From NCBI GenBank assembly GCA_020831635.1, contig JAFIGC010000004.1, positions 1-64,000 of the forward strand: a stretch of 64,000 bases of DNA, given 5' to 3'. The notes beneath the pieces were generated by a model. The model had not been told where the DNA came from, did no database searches, and was given only the letters and a program-made list of their open reading frames with translations. Source of the DNA: Verrucomicrobiota bacterium. GTDB taxonomy: Bacteria > Verrucomicrobiota > Kiritimatiellia > SS1-B-03-39 > UBA6053. The translations under genes were made by a program, and so were the position numbers. Positions 26,701 to 41,700 of the stretch are shown piece by piece; the first letter of the stretch is position 1, and each line of letters begins with the position of its first letter.

Positions 26701-29700
26701 GGCATTGTCCCGGGTGACCAGCAACAAATCGTTCCCGGCTCCGAAGATATTGACGATGGTTACGCCCGTGATTTCCATAATTTGCGTGGAGATGGATCCG
26801 TTGACGCGCCAGATGCGGGAAAGGTTTTGGAGGGCACTGGTTTCGGAGAAATACAACTCGCCATTGATGACCACGGGGTTTCTCAAGGTATTCCACGGGA
26901 GGGGACGATTCACGACATTGATTCGGATGTCCACGTCTTCATCGGCGGGGTCCAGTTCGATGGCCCACAGCGAATTGCCCACCCGCACGGCCAAGCGGTT
27001 GCCATCGCTCATGGCGTCAAACTCAAAGGGATTGATGTTGAGGATGGTCCCGTCGGCGATGATCCCGGTGTTGCCTTCGGCGTCGAAAGCGTAGAGGTTG
27101 TCGTCGGTTCCGCGGAAGAGGATCACATTGTCGGTGACCACGAATTCGGCGGTTTCGGACATCGCGAACGCGGGGTCATTGCTCAAGGTGTACACATCGG
27201 CGGGGGCACTTTCGACCCACCACATTTCCGTATTTCCGTTATTGACGGTGAGAAGGTAGATTTCCTCGCCAAAGACCACCAGGTTTTGCAGGCCGGTCAC
27301 GCCGCCGTCCAAGAGCGGCAGCAAGGGTTCGGCGCGGCCGGGGAGCGGGTTGATGACGCCGCTTGAATCCCCACCCACGGACGTGGCCTGATACCCCGCC
27401 AAGCCATTGACATGGTTGATCACATCCTCGGCGGTGGTGACGCCAAATGCGATGTGGATCCAAACTTCGGATTTCCCGATGGTTTCGACGGCAATTTCAC
27501 CGCCGACGAGGCCATCGACATAACGAAGGGTGCGCCCATTCAGTTCGCCGGGCAATTCGAATACGATGTCGTTGTCGTCGCCAGGGGCGGCGAGGGTCGC
27601 GCCGGTGGGTGATGCGGGGATGGCGTCCGTTTGGGCGAGCACCAGCTTGAAGAGGGGGTCACCGGCATCCCCGCTGATGGATTCCACGGTCAATGTGCCT
27701 TGGCTAGTGAGTAAGTCGGCCAGATCCGAATCATCCCAAAGGGTGTCCTCGTCCACGACGGTGACGGTGTAGCGACCGTCCGCGAAGGTCAAGCCCACTT
27801 CGCTGCCCACGACGAAGACGATTTCGCGGTCGTTGAAGTCTTCGCCGCCTTCGGACGTGGTTGCGGAGAGGGTGAGGGTGCGACCGTCCATGAGGGTGAT
27901 TTCGGCGGTGGCGGCCTCGGCATCCACGCCGTTGGCGAGTTCGGCGGAAGGCATGGCGGGGGTGACGAAGGCGCTGCCGGTTGTGAGGCTGGCGACAAAG
28001 CCAAGATCGGCGGCATTGAAGGTATCGCGGATGTTTCCAAGTGTACTGCTGCCGGCATTGTAGAAAATGACCAGGGTATTCCCAATCCGTTCGGCGGAGA
28101 TGGAACTGGCGTTGGTCACGAAAACCACATCCATGTTATTTTCATCCGCATCTTTCGCCTCGGATGTGATGGTCAAGGTGTGGGGGCCGAAATCATAGGC
28201 GCCGAAGGTGGACTCACCGGCTTTGTATTCCTCGGTCTCGTTCCACTCCGCGCTGAATTCCGGTTCCATGACGATGTTCACCGTAAACGCGGTCGTGGCG
28301 GTAAATTGGGAAAGACCATCGATTTCAACGCGCAAGTCTTCGACCGTGAATTCGTCGTCCTCATCGTCAACTTCAATGGTGAGTGTTCCTGAAGAATAGC
28401 TGACCGAAAGTCCGTCATGCGATCCGTCCACACTGAAGTTGACGGTATGGATGGTGTTTCCATTTACGCCGGTGATCGTGATGACGAATTGGTTTTCACT
28501 TCCATCGTCCAAGGTCAAGGTGCCAACCTGTTGCGTTTCCGTTACGCCGCCATCTAGATTGATATAGGGGATATCCAAGACATCGGAGAGGCTTCCACTC
28601 TCAAGGCTGACGCTGAAATTGGAACCGTCAAACGCACTGATGACATGCGCAATCGTAGCAGTGCCGGGCAGAGCATAGAGGATGTAGTTTCCAGATCCAT
28701 CGGGATCGGAGAGCATGACGGGGTTCGAGGAAGACAGGGGAGCGCCATCGCCATCCTCGCGGGCGCCGACCAGTTGGAAGGTGGTGCCGTTCAAATCTTC
28801 TCCGGGCGTGTTGGCGACAATGGTGACAGTTGCGTCACCATCGTTCAGCGTCAGGGTGCCTTCGGCGGGTTCTTCGTCCACGCCACCGCCGAACACGCCG
28901 CCAACGAGCGTCAACACCTCGGGAATTCGCAGGACGGTGTCTTCATCGGCTTCGTCAACCGTAAGGCTGCGGTTGGACATCCCCAAGGCGGCAAAGGCGT
29001 CGACGACTTGCTTGGCGGTGGTCGAACCGTTGACGATGAAGATGGTGAAGTCGTCGTCATCTTCTTCAACAATCGATAGGCTGTCGCCGTTCACAAACCG
29101 TACGGTGAAACTATGGGGGTTTCCACCCTCTTTTTCCGCGATGATGCTGATGTCACCGAATTCGATGCGGTCTTCCTCAGGTCCGCCGCCTTCGACTTCT
29201 CCATAAGGTGTGAGCCCCAAAGCGCCGGGCAGATCGTTGGCAATGAAGGTGGCGTCCAAGGGAATGTCGCCGGCATTGATGGCCAAAACGATGTCGTACA
29301 TGGTGGTATAGCCGGGCACGTACCCGAGGAGAAGCACATCGTTGTCGCCATCCCAAGCGGCGGTGGCATAGGCGCTACCGTCGAAGCGGTCGAGGCCTGA
29401 GCCATCGATCAGTTGGAAGTGAATGGCGATATCTTCAATGGAATCGGGTTTGTCATCGTGTTCGGGGTCAATGGAGAGATCGACATGGTCTTCGCTGCCG
29501 GGGAGGGCAAATCTCAAGAGCGCGGGTATCGCGGGATTGCCGCCGGTGAGGGTTGCGCCTGCGGCAATGAGGATGTGCGCCCCGTTGCCCGGGTCGTCCA
29601 GGGTCACGGTCCAAGGTCCGGAAAGGGTTGCAAAATGCGAGACCACTTCGGAAGCGGTGGTGGTGCCGCCGACCACGGTAATGAGCAACCCGCCGGAGGA

Positions 29701-32700
29701 GGTGGTTTCGACGCCGATTGCGTCACCGTCGATGAAGCGTATGCTTTCGGTGCCGTTGAGATGATCACGGGAGAAGGAGAGGATGCCGCCCTCGGGCAAG
29801 GTGACGAGAATTTCTTCGATGGGATCGTAGCGGAAGAGTTGGCGTCCTTGCCCTTCATCGGCAATGGCGGTGAAGTAGAGTTTGCCGTCCACGACCACCA
29901 AGTCGGCGGGCTCGCTGCTGCGGGCGCCGGGGGCGAGATCGCGGGCCAGATAGAGCGCATCGCCATCGGTGTACCAGATTTCGCGTCCCAAGGCGCTGTT
30001 TTCGGCGGTGAAGAAGTACAGATCCAAACCGGAGACGTAAATGAAATCCGCGGGCAGGGAACCGGAGCCGCCCCCGGCGATGGAACCGATCCGACCGGCT
30101 TCGGCGTTGCCGGCGGAGATTTCGTCTTCGAAGCGAAGCGCCCAAGGTTCGAGGCCACCGGAGCCGTCGGCATTGGCTCCGGCAAAGAGGAAGCCGTGCA
30201 AGTCATCGGAGAAGTTGGCAAAGGCGGCAAGGTTGCTGATGCCACTGGCGCCGGTATTCACGATGATGGCATCGGCTTCGCCGTCCAAGTAGATGACAAT
30301 CTGGTTACGGTTGGGGCCCGCCACCACGGCCAGTGCGCCATCGGGCAGGGCGTTTTCATCGGGCGGCAAGGCGGTCAGTTGACGCGGGGAGACCAAGGCG
30401 CCATCCATGGGAAGGATTAGGATTTCGCTGCCGTCGGCATTGAGCCTCCAAAGGCTGCGGCCGAGGGTGCTATGGTCGCCAATGATATAGGTGACGCCGC
30501 CCACGCTCAGGACCTCACTGTAATCAGTGAGGTACTGGTTGTCGGCATCCAGCAAGAGGGAGGCCGAACTCGGGCCATCGATTTGGGCCAATTGATAAGC
30601 CCAAACGCGGGGCGAGCCCTCCACTTTGGATTTGAAGATGACAAACTCTCCGCTAACGATCAGTTCTTCGGCGTCGGTGAAGGCGGCGTCGCGCCCCACG
30701 GATGTGGCGTTGCCTTGGCTCAGCAACCAGAGTTCATTGTCGGCAAAGGCGTGGAAATCATTGCCGTGGGTGTGATGAACGCTGTTTACAAACGGGTTGT
30801 CTCCCAAGGGGATGGGTTCGGGGGTGCCCGTTCCTTGGAGATAGAAAAGCTCGCCGCTCATGATGTAGTAGAGGCGGTTGGCGTTCGCGGCCATGCCAGT
30901 GACCTTGCCATTCAAGCCGCCGACCAAAAGGTTCAGGTCATCCCGCTGGCTGTTGACCTGAAGAATGTCGTACACGCCACCCCGGGCAACGGTGAGGAGG
31001 ATACGGCCCCCATGGATTTCCAAGCGTTCGACGCGTTGATTGATTTCGGAAATTTGCCAGGTGCCGACAATGGTGCCATCGCTGGTCCAAAGGCTTTCCA
31101 CCCCGGATTCGAGATCGTAGGAAACGAAATAGAGTCGTTCGCCATCGTTGACCAATTCAATGATGTTTTCGGGCAGGTCATCCGCGGAACCGGAGAGGCC
31201 GGCGAGCCGCAGGGTGACTTGCTTGAGGAGGGTGGGATCGTCCAAGGCATCCAAATAGGCGGCCAGATCGAATTCGATGACCCCGAGGTCATCAAGGTTC
31301 CTGAAAGTCATGCCGGCGCCGCTGAGGTCGACCTGGTATTCGGGGGGACCGGATTCGGAGACATCGGAAATGACGCCGGAGAAGCCGCCCACGAAAGACT
31401 CCGTCTCGACGCCGGCGATGGGTTGGAGGCGGATCATGTCGCCGAGGTTGCCGTCGCCCAAGGTGGTGAAGCGATACCATTTGGCGGTTTCCCCGGGAAG
31501 CAGGGTATAGCGACTGGAATCCAAAATGCCATCGCCGGTGAAATCGACGTCGTAGAAGACGTCGGGACGGCCAATGCCGGTATCCACGAGGAAGCTGCCG
31601 GCACCGGCGAAGGAGCGGTTGGTGAGGATGTCGAAGCCGCGGTCGGGCATGGTTTCGACGGTGCGGTTGCCATAAATCATGTACACGCGCCCGGCGGCCA
31701 CGCGCACGCCGCCAATGGAACTGTTGGCTTTGGGGGCGCCAATGACGAGGTCGCTGATCCCATCGGCATTCATGTCGAGGAACGGTGTCAGCGGCAAGAC
31801 GCCCAAGCGGTCGGTTTCGTTTTGGCCTTCGAGGATCAGATCGGCGTCGTTGAAGTTGAGGGTGGGCGTTTGACGTTCGGCGATGGAGAAGAAGACGAAG
31901 ACGGCGCCGCGGGTGCTCTTGGCAAGGACCAAATCGGGATCTTCCACGACGTTCACGTCTTTTTGGCCCACGACCCGGGTGAACTCGGTGCGGCCCACGG
32001 CAATGTCCACGCGGCCATCGCCATTGAAATCACCGGCGGTGACATGGAGTTTTGACTGGATGGAGGTGGATCCGAATTCTCCCAAGGTGGCCTGTGTCAA
32101 TTTGACGAAGGTGTGGTTGCCGGCTTCGAGGGCGGAATCCACTGGGGAGCGCCAGTCGGTGGATCCGGTGAAAATGAGTACGGCGCCATTGGCTCCGGCG
32201 GCGTCCTCGCGGTCCCGGACGAGGGCAAAATCATCGGCGCCATCGCCATTGATGTCGCCCAGGGCGTGGATGCGACCGCCCAAGGACGTGGCGGTGGCCC
32301 GCCAGATGGATTCATCAAAGAGGTTGGCTTCGGATTGGGCATAGGCGCCGAATTCAAATTCCGCGCGAATACTGGCGGCAAATTCACTGTTTTGCAGTTG
32401 GTTGATGATGTCATCGGCGGTGATCTGTTCGTTTACGATGCGAATGAGGACGAGATTCCCGTCGCGTTCAATGGCCACGCTCTTGGGGTTATCGGGATCC
32501 TCACCGACGCTGCCGTCCAACAGCAGCCGGAAGACGACGCCGTTGGATGCGGCGCCCGCGGACAAGGCTCTGAAGTAGATGTTGTTGTTGGTGCCGGACA
32601 AGGTGAATTCGGCCCGGGCGCGGGAATGGGCATCCCCGCCAAAGGTGACGGTTTCGGCGATGGTGTCTCCGTTCTCCAAGCCTTCGGCGGAGAGAATCAT

Positions 32701-35700
32701 CCGGCCGGACTTATCGTTGTTGGGGAGATTTTGCCCGGGAAGAATGAAGGCTTGTCCGCGGGAGGGGTTGAGGTTTTCTTCGCCATCGAAACCGCGGACG
32801 ACAAACCCAAGGTCTTCGAGACCGTCACCATTCACATCGCCCACGACGGAGGCTTCGAGCGCGTCGGCATCCACGGGAGAGAACACGAAGTGAAGCTGCC
32901 AAGAGTCCAGCAGGCCCGAAATGGCGCCGGAGTGGTCTTCGATGCGCAGGGTCCATTCGCCATTGGGGTTTTTGCCGGAAAGGATGGTCAGGTCGTCATG
33001 GGCTTGGAAGCTACCCGCATAGGGGGCTTCGGAACCGCCAATTCCGAGGTTCAGGTTTCCGGCAAAAGTAGTGAATTTGAAGACGTTGCCCAAGACGCCG
33101 CCTTCCAGCACGTCATCGGTGAAGAGGCGGACCTCGGTGCCGTCGGGACTGACCAAAGTGGCGGACACGTCGGAGAGATCCAAATCACGATAGTTTGCGG
33201 GATTGTCCTTGAGGCGGAGGCTGACGGAGACATCGTCGAAGCGACTAGGCAGTTCATCCACTTCCAAGACGAAATCCGTGGGACTTGTGGCGATGTTGAG
33301 CGACCAACGATTCAAGGTGCCGTCGAAACGACCCACGGTATCGACCACGCGCAGGGTCCAGGTTCCGTTGGGATTTACACCGAAGAAGTCGTGCAAGTCC
33401 GGCAGCAGGTAATGGTTGTCGGGTTCTTCACCCGGAATCAGGTCATCGTCGAAGGTGGCGGTGGACCAACTGCTCACGGAGCCCAAATTCACTTCGATGT
33501 TCCCATCGGGATTGACCAAGGTGAATTCCAAGTCCTCGGCGTGAAGGTGGCTCATTTGCACATTCACGACCACATCGGTCAAGCTTCCTTCCAAGCCCTC
33601 CACTTCAAGTTCGGAGGTCAAGGGCGCGTCGGTACGGATCACGAGATCGAAGTCGATCTCCGTTTCGATGCCGTCGGGCACACTGTCGGTAATCAAGAGC
33701 GTCCATTCACCATTGGGGGAGATGTTCAGGAAATCATCGAAATTCCCGGCGGGTTCGTAGGTGCTGTTGGAGAGACTGCTTCCGGGTTCGAGGGTATTGG
33801 ACGCGAAACGGGACAGGGTGATGTTGGACATCCGCGTGGCCGAGCCTCCGATTCCCTCGAAGAGCAAGATTCTGTCCGTGGAATCGGGGGCTTGCAGTTC
33901 CAGCCGCAAGCCGGAAAGATTCCCGGTTTGCAGTTCGTTGATGACGAAGCGAATGTCGGTGAGGTTGGCCGCTTCATCGAAATTCTCGATGTTGAAAGCG
34001 ATTTCCGTGGTGACCGGATCCGGAATTTCTCCATTGTACGTAAGTTCAATCTGATCCACGGCCCATCCGAAATATCGGTTCGCGTAGGCGTCCCGGCTGT
34101 CGAAAACAAAACGCAGGTCAAATTCACCGCTGAAGTTTTCAGGCAATTCGATGGAAACCTCTTGGATTTCACCGGTGTTGAATTCGAGGGCGACTTGGCC
34201 GACGCCTCCGGCTTTGGAGGCCAGGGTGAACCAATTGGAGGCGCCCACTTCGCGAATCTGAACAAAGGCTTGGTCAAAGTTTGCGGAAAATTCCGTTTCC
34301 AAATAAGATTCGAAGTTCAAGACGGCGTTACCCACGCCCGCGTCCAGGCCGGTGATCAGGGCGTGGCCAGCCACCCGGTTTCCAGTGTTGAAGGTCCAGT
34401 TGGAGGTGCTGAAAGCGGAGATGAAGGGGTTGCCGAAATACAGGGCGATGCGTTCGCTGACTTCGGGGTCATGATAAGCCCCTTGCCCGTAAACATCGGT
34501 CAGGTTCCAGAGGTTCTCTTGGTCGTCGAGATCCCTGAAGAAGAGCTTGAGTCCGTTGCCAAGGTCCACTTCCAGATCTTCGTTCACGGAATCATGTTCT
34601 TCCAGGAACTCAATCAGGGTTTTCAGCTCAATGATCTCGATGTCGGCGGGATCGGCGCTGCCACTGAAGTTAAATCCTTCGGGCTCGAACGATTGGGATT
34701 CGAACTGGTTGATCAGGGTCCGCAGCGGGAAGGGGGCGTTCAGTTCGCCGCTGTCCACCTCGGTGTTAAAGAGGCGGAGGTCCACCAATGCCATGTTGCT
34801 CGTCACGGGAAGATTGCCGCCATGGTCATGAATCACGTCCCCGGCGAAAATATAGCCGTAGCTACCCACGGAGTTGGGCATGGGGCTGACGACGACCAAG
34901 TCGTCGTGATATTCTTCTTGCAGGGTGTTGTAATGGCCGCTCCAGCGGGCGCCCATGACTTGGATGTCGTATTCCCCGCCGTTGGTTTCGAGGTCATCGG
35001 GCCCCAACACGATGGTACGGGAATTGAGCGAATGCAACGAATCGGCGTTGATAAGACGTGGATAGACGTTGCCGCCGTAAATGATGGTGATGATGATGGA
35101 ATCGGTGGCGGCGTCGTAGCGATGGAAGACCAAGTCGGTGAGTCCGTTGCCGTTGAAGTCGCCCATGCGTTCGGCGGGACGTCCGAGGCTGTTGAGATCG
35201 AAGAGATGATCGGCAAAGAGGGTGGCCTGTTGGAGGCCGATGGTGTCCACGGGTCCGTTGAAGAAGAAGGCGTGCTTGTCACCGGTGATCAAGAGGTCGT
35301 CATGCCCATCCCCGTCGAAATCACCCAGTTGCTGGGCGGTGGACAGGTTCATTTGCGTCTGATCGCCTTCAAGGGCAATGGCATCATTGAGGTTCAGGTT
35401 GTCCCCGGGCCGTCCAAGGTCGATGCCGGTATGTGCGGTGGAATCGGTGCCGCCCAAATTGGGGAAGGCCAAGGGATAGCGGAAGATGCGGGGATCCGGG
35501 TCCATGAAGGAGAGGTCTTCGGGTTCGGGCGCTTCGGCAAAGCTGCCGGCATCAAAATAGTGCAGGCGGGTGCCCAGCATTTCCGCGAGCACAAATACGG
35601 TTTGCACCTCTTCGATGTCGCCTTCCCCCAGTTGGTAGAAGCCGAACAGGTATTGGGTGGCGGAAACACCGGAGGTTTCACGATAGCCGGGGTTGTTCAA

Positions 35701-38700
35701 CTCGAAATGCAGGGTGGGGCGCTTCAAGTTCATCTTGGTGAGGTCGCGTTCGTCTTGCGCTTCGGCCATGAGGAAGACTTGCACGACGTTATGGTAGAGG
35801 GAATCGGAGACGATGGTGAACTCCCCGTCCCCATCTCGTTCAAACACGGCGTTGCCTTGGAGGGTCTGACCCTGAACTTCGGTGATTCGGGCGAAATCTT
35901 CGACGGTGTCATGGCTCACGTGACCCAAGCGGATGAAATGTCCGCCGCGACCATCGGTATTCGCAACCCAGGTGTCGTCGTCATCCTCAACTTCAACATA
36001 CCCGAGGAGGTAGCTGATCGTACGGCCATTGAGGGCGAAATTGTCGCGACCATCGCCTGTGACATCGCCCAAGGCCACGACCCGGGAGCCGGTGACGCCG
36101 TCCAAATCCAGAGATTCCCCATGGAAATCCGCAAAGGCATCGCCCAAATCGACGGGCCGGAGGATTTGGCGGTCGATCAGCCAACCCAAATCGTAGGTCC
36201 ACAGATTGTCGGCGGTGACAACCAAAAGACCGCCCCGTTCCAAGTCGTCCTCCCCGAGCACATTGCCAATGCCCCCGGCGGTGATGACCTCCCCTTCCGC
36301 TATAACGTCCGCATCGCGCGTATCGAGATCCACGAAAGAGTCCATGCGGATGTTGTCCACATACCAGCCTTCGAAGTCATTTTCTTCGGCGTCCTTGGTA
36401 TCGAAGAAGAAGCGGATTTCCACGTCGCCTTCAAAGGCATCGGAGAGGGAAATGCCCACGCGTTGGTTGGCGGTCGAGGTGGGATCCTGCAAGGTGACGA
36501 GTCCGGTGCCGCCGGCGTTGGAAGCCACCGTGGTCCATTCCGAATCGCCGACGTTACGGACCTGAACAATGGCTTGGTCGAAGTCGGAGGGGAAACCTTC
36601 GGTGACAAGGAAGGAGTCGAAACTCAACAGGGAGCCGCCCGATCCGACGGACAATCCGGTGAGGGTGGCGTAACCGCCAACGCGGGCTCCGGTTCCAAAC
36701 GTCCAATCGGCGGGATCGTCGCCGCCGGGAATACCGAAGTACAAGGCGCGCCCGGTCCCGCGAAGCGACGAGGGCAAGTCGTCGGCAATCCGCCAGAGGG
36801 AGTGGATGTCATCCGTCCAATCGGGATCCTCCATGGATTCGAAGTTCAAAATGAGGGTGGAGCCATCGTCGGCTTGGTAGGTGATGGAGGTGCCGTCGGG
36901 GGTGCCGGCGGGGGTGCCCTCTTCGTCGTTGAAGATTGTCAAATCCAGGGATTCCAAGGCGATGACTTCGATATCATCCACGTACCAGCCTTCGAAATTG
37001 TTGAAGGCGCCATCCACGGAATCGAAGAGGAAGCGGAGGGTAAGTTCACCTGCAAAGCGATCATCCAATTGAATGGCCACGTTCTGCGGAGCGTTGCCGG
37101 TATGATCGATCAAGGTGGTTTGCCCGGAACCGCCGGCATTGGAGGCAATGGTTACCCATTCTTCGGCGACGTTGTCGAAGGCCTGCACGGTGGCTTTGTC
37201 AAAGAAGTTGGGCCAACGTTCGGTCCGCAGGAAGGAGGTGAAGTTGAGTAAGGTCCCTTCGGAGCCGCCTTGGAACCCGGTGATTTGGGCGATGCCGGAG
37301 ACCCTGCCGTCGGGGTGGGCGAAAGTGAAGGTGTCGGGGTTGCCAAAGTAAATGGCGGTGTTGTTTCCACGTCCGTCGGGCACGTCACTCAAGAGGTTCC
37401 ACAGGTTCACGTTGCCGTTGAAGTCGAGGAAGTGCAAGGTGACTTCGTTGCCGCCCACGTTAAAAGTTCGGCCAGCAACATCGTCGGGGACGCCGTCTCC
37501 ATCTTCAAAGTCAAGCAGGAGGGCGTCGGATTCAATGAATCCGCCGTCGAATCCGAATTCGCGGGCGCCGGTGGAGAAGTCGGTCCCGGTGCCATTGGTG
37601 AAGTCGTCCCCGGCAAAGACATACACCTCGTCGCCTTCCCAAACGATGAGCGCGTCTCCTTCAACGGGATCCGCATTTTCATCGGCTTGGAAAACGTAGG
37701 GCAAGCGCGCGCTTTCGGCCCCAAAATTGTCGGCGTCGGAAAGCAGGATGAAGTTCGAAAGTGCGGCCAAATCCGCATTCAAGGGTTGGGCATCCGAACT
37801 GCCGCCGACAATGTAGACGGCCGATTGGTCTCCACCGGTGATGACCACGCCAAGGTCCATAATGCCGTCGCCGTTGTAATCGGCGGGCTGGAGGATGCGG
37901 GCCTGGGAGCCGTCGGCGGCTGCGGCCAAAAGTGGGGCGGGCAAGTGAATGAAGCGCCGCCCACTGTTACTGCCGACTCCAAGGTTGGTAAAGTCGCCCA
38001 CGCCGGGCAGAATCAAGAGCGTGGAGGTGCCATTGGCCAAGTCATCGCTGACGGCGGCCACAAAATCTCCGGTCCCGTTGCCCGTGATGTCACCGAGGGA
38101 AATGGCCACGGGGCGGAAGGACGCCAGCCCGGCGCCACCGCTGCCATCGATGACCACCACGCCCTCGGCATCCTGGCCGGAGACTTGGTTGGTGAGGCCC
38201 AGCTCATCGGAGAAGCGGATTTGGTACATGCCCATTTCGGCGGCCCGAATGAGGTTGTTTTGTCCGGTGCGGAAGCCCAGTTGCAGGGCACCGTCCCCGA
38301 GATTGTATTCGATGGAGAAATCGAAATCGTACGCGGCGGTCAAGGCCAGTCGTTGACCGAGTGCGTTGGCAAGGACTTCAACATGGAACAGCTCATCCAA
38401 ACCGGCGGCGACGAGGGCATCGAACAGGTCATCGGCCAAATCCCAAATATCCACATTGGTGGAGGTGTTTTCAGCTTCCACGGTGACGGAAATTCCGGGG
38501 GCGCCGTTGATGGAGATGGAGAAAGTGGCGTCCTGATCCAGCACGCCAAGATTGGGCACGCCTTCTTCGGCCACCACGGTGTAAGCGGCGGTGTTCATGA
38601 CCTTGAGGATGTAATATTCCGGCACGCCCGCGAATTGTTCCACGGGAACGGCGTCGATGACACTGCTGGGATCCAGATCCCGTGCCGCGAAGAGTGCAAG

Positions 38701-41700
38701 GTTGCTGCCAAAGTCACCATCGAACATTTCAAAGCGTTCCTTGCTTTGGGTGCGGTCGAAGACGACTTCAATCATGTCGAGCATCAGGAGCGCGGAGATG
38801 GAGCCCGAGAATTGTTTGAGGGCATTCGGAGTGCGAATCAAGTAGTAATCGGCCCGGTCGCCTTCGTGGAAGGTCAATTGGTCGATCACCATGCCGGGTT
38901 CGATTTCGGGCAGCAGCGCCGCGAAGGCGGCGGTGTTGTTGGGGCCGGTGACCCCGGCTTTTCTCACCAGTTCGTATCGGTCGAATGGGGTGGTGGTGTT
39001 TCCGGCAATCAGATCGTTGCCGGGTCCGCCGTCCAAATAGTCATTGCCACCGCCGCCGGCGATGAAATCGTCGCCGGGTCCGCCGAAGATAAAGTCGTCA
39101 TAGGCACCGCCGAAGAGCATGTCGTTGCCGGGTCCGCCATAAATGTGCAAGCTGGTGAGGGAGCCGCCGCCTTGCTCGCGGGCACCGGGTTTGACGCCCC
39201 ATTCGTCGGTTTGGTTCAGGAAGGTGAAGCCGGGGTCGCCGCGGAAAACGTCGTCGCCGCGTTGCAGGTCGATGACCATCTTTTGGACGTCGAAGGCTTG
39301 GAAGAAATAGTAGTGCTGGACGTAGATGGGCCGTCCGGGATCGGGTTTCTGTCCTTCGTCATCGAAGCCGATGAAACCCGCGCCTTCGATTTCGAGGGAT
39401 TGCCCCACGGAGAGGGAGGAATTCAGCAACACGAAACGTCCGTCCCGCACTCCAATGCCGAGCAGGTCGGAAATATCCACGGTGTCGCCTTCTTCGGTTT
39501 CCGCGGTGCGGAGGGCGCGGCGAATGTCATCGGCCAAATCGGTGGCGGAATTGTTGAAGGACGCGATGTAATTGTCTTCCGTGAAGCCCAAGACGCTCAA
39601 GCCACCGGGGACCACGGCATCCAAGGTGACCGTGTTTGCGGATTCAATGCTCAACACTTGGAAGGTGAGCGTGGAGGTGGCCTCCTCGAGAACAAAGCCC
39701 AAGCGACCGTTGAAGAGGGTATTGCGAATGGCTTCGTTCAGGATTTTAGCCACATTCTCGGCATTATGTCCACCTTCGTCGAAATCCACGTCCAGGCGTG
39801 CCTGCTCGCCGGCGCCCAGACCGATCACAAAGGAGATCAAGCCTTCGATGTCATCCAAGGACAGTTCTTCCTCGGCGACGATACGCCCATCGGTTTCGGA
39901 AGCTTCCACGGTAATGGTGTAGGCCACGCCATCCAAAAGGATGGTGAACGTTTGGTTTTCGTCAAGACGCCCGGCAAGGGGAGATCCGGCTTCGGCGGTG
40001 ATGACGGAACCGGGGATCTCGGTCATCATGAATTCCTGGTTTTCGGTGTCCCAGACCTTGGCGGTGAATTCCCAGCGTTTCAGCAAGGGATTAAAGCGAA
40101 TGGCGGCATAGTCGGGCACTTCGCGCCCGAGGTGATCCAGATCGCCGCCGAGGAAGAGAATGCGGTTTTCGCCGCCGCCGCCCATGATGATGTCGTTGAA
40201 GGTGGGGATGAACGTTTCTTCCGAACCAATGAGCGTGGGCAGGGCGTCGGGCATGATTTGGAAGGTGTCGTTGCCGGTACCACCGAAGAGCAGGTCGGGG
40301 GCGCCGCGGTCGTAGCCGCCGGAAATGACGTTGTTCCCCGCGACCCCAAAGATCCAGTCTTCGCCGGCCCCGCCCTGGAGGCGGTCGTTGCCGGGTCCGC
40401 CAATGATCACGTCACGACGCACTTGGTTGGGACGGGTGGCCATGTCGAGCACGATTTGGTCTGCGCTCTCGTCCAACTTAAAGTGGAGATCGTAGATGGT
40501 GGGCACGAGATTGGGGGAGTCGACGCGCAACAAATACGGCACCCCGGCTTCCAAGCCTTTCAGGCTGATTACACTCTCATCACTTCCCGACAGGTCGCGT
40601 TGGACAAAACCGGTTTCGCCAATGGATGTGATCAATTCATACCGTCCGGTGTCTCCCCCCACGCCGGAAACGCGGAGAATGTAATCGGCGGCGACCAATC
40701 CTTCGAGTTTGAAGGTGACGAAACGATTGAGGTCGGTCACGCCTCGGAAACGGTATTCGTCGTTCGTCTGAATTTCCTTGCCTTCGGAATCCACGATGCG
40801 TTTGCCGTCCACGTCCAACAGTTCGAAGAGGAAGGTCGCGTGTTCGTTGTCTTCCAATTGTTCGGCAAGAATGCTGATGCGATCATCGGCGGTGCCGTCT
40901 TCTTCAAGGGTGAATCGGAAATAGTCCACGTCATCGGAGTCATGGATGGTCAGCCCGAAGACTTTGGCATAATTTTCAATGAGGGCGAGATAGAAGGCGT
41001 CTTCCAAGGAGTCGTTGCCGCCTTCAAGGTCGGGGAGATCCTTGTTGATGCCCACTTCGCTGTCTTCGGGATCAAAGGGCTCCATGCCGCCGGCCCGGAA
41101 GATCGCCAAGCCCAATCCATCGCGAGGCGAGGCGCTGGTCAGGCGAATTTCGCCATTACTGGGTTGCGCGAGGGTAAAGCTGTACCAATCCACGTCGTCG
41201 GCGTTGTCAATGGTGAGCCCGGTGATGATCAGGTTGGAGGAAACCAGGAGGCTGGAAAGGGCCACTTGGTTGTCCATGAGGTGCAACTTCGTGCGGGCGG
41301 GGTCGTTTTCGTTGACTTTTGCCATAATCGAGGCCCGGGCACCGCCCTGCAAGGTCACGAGGCGCAAACGTCCGTCCAGCACTTCCGCGCGGACAAAGCC
41401 GGAGATTTCGGCGGCTTCCAAGGCGGCCTGCGCGTTGAGGGCCAGATCTTCCGGAGAGGTGTTTGAGCGGGTGTCGTCCGCCAGGATGCGTACGGTGCGG
41501 AAGGGTTGGCCGTTCACGCTGATCTGGAATTCGGCATCGTCGGTCAGGCGTCCGTTTTCAGGCAGCAGGCCTTCAACGAATTCGCCGGTGGTGTCCTCGC
41601 TGAAGCCCAAGGTGTTGGCGATGGTATTGCCAAACAAGGTGAGGTTTTGAATGGCTTTGGGATTCACCGGATTGAGGTGGACGAAATTGCCCACCAAGCT

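Noticed and set aside
20911..27366. Plus-strand open frame of about 2150 codons opposite giant 1 (others at 32113-37251, 37270-41466 and 54661-60252)
   Set aside because: These are antisense shadows. The opposite frame has clear domains throughout, while these translations are Gly/His/Val/Asp strings without domains, produced by codon bias of the real gene.
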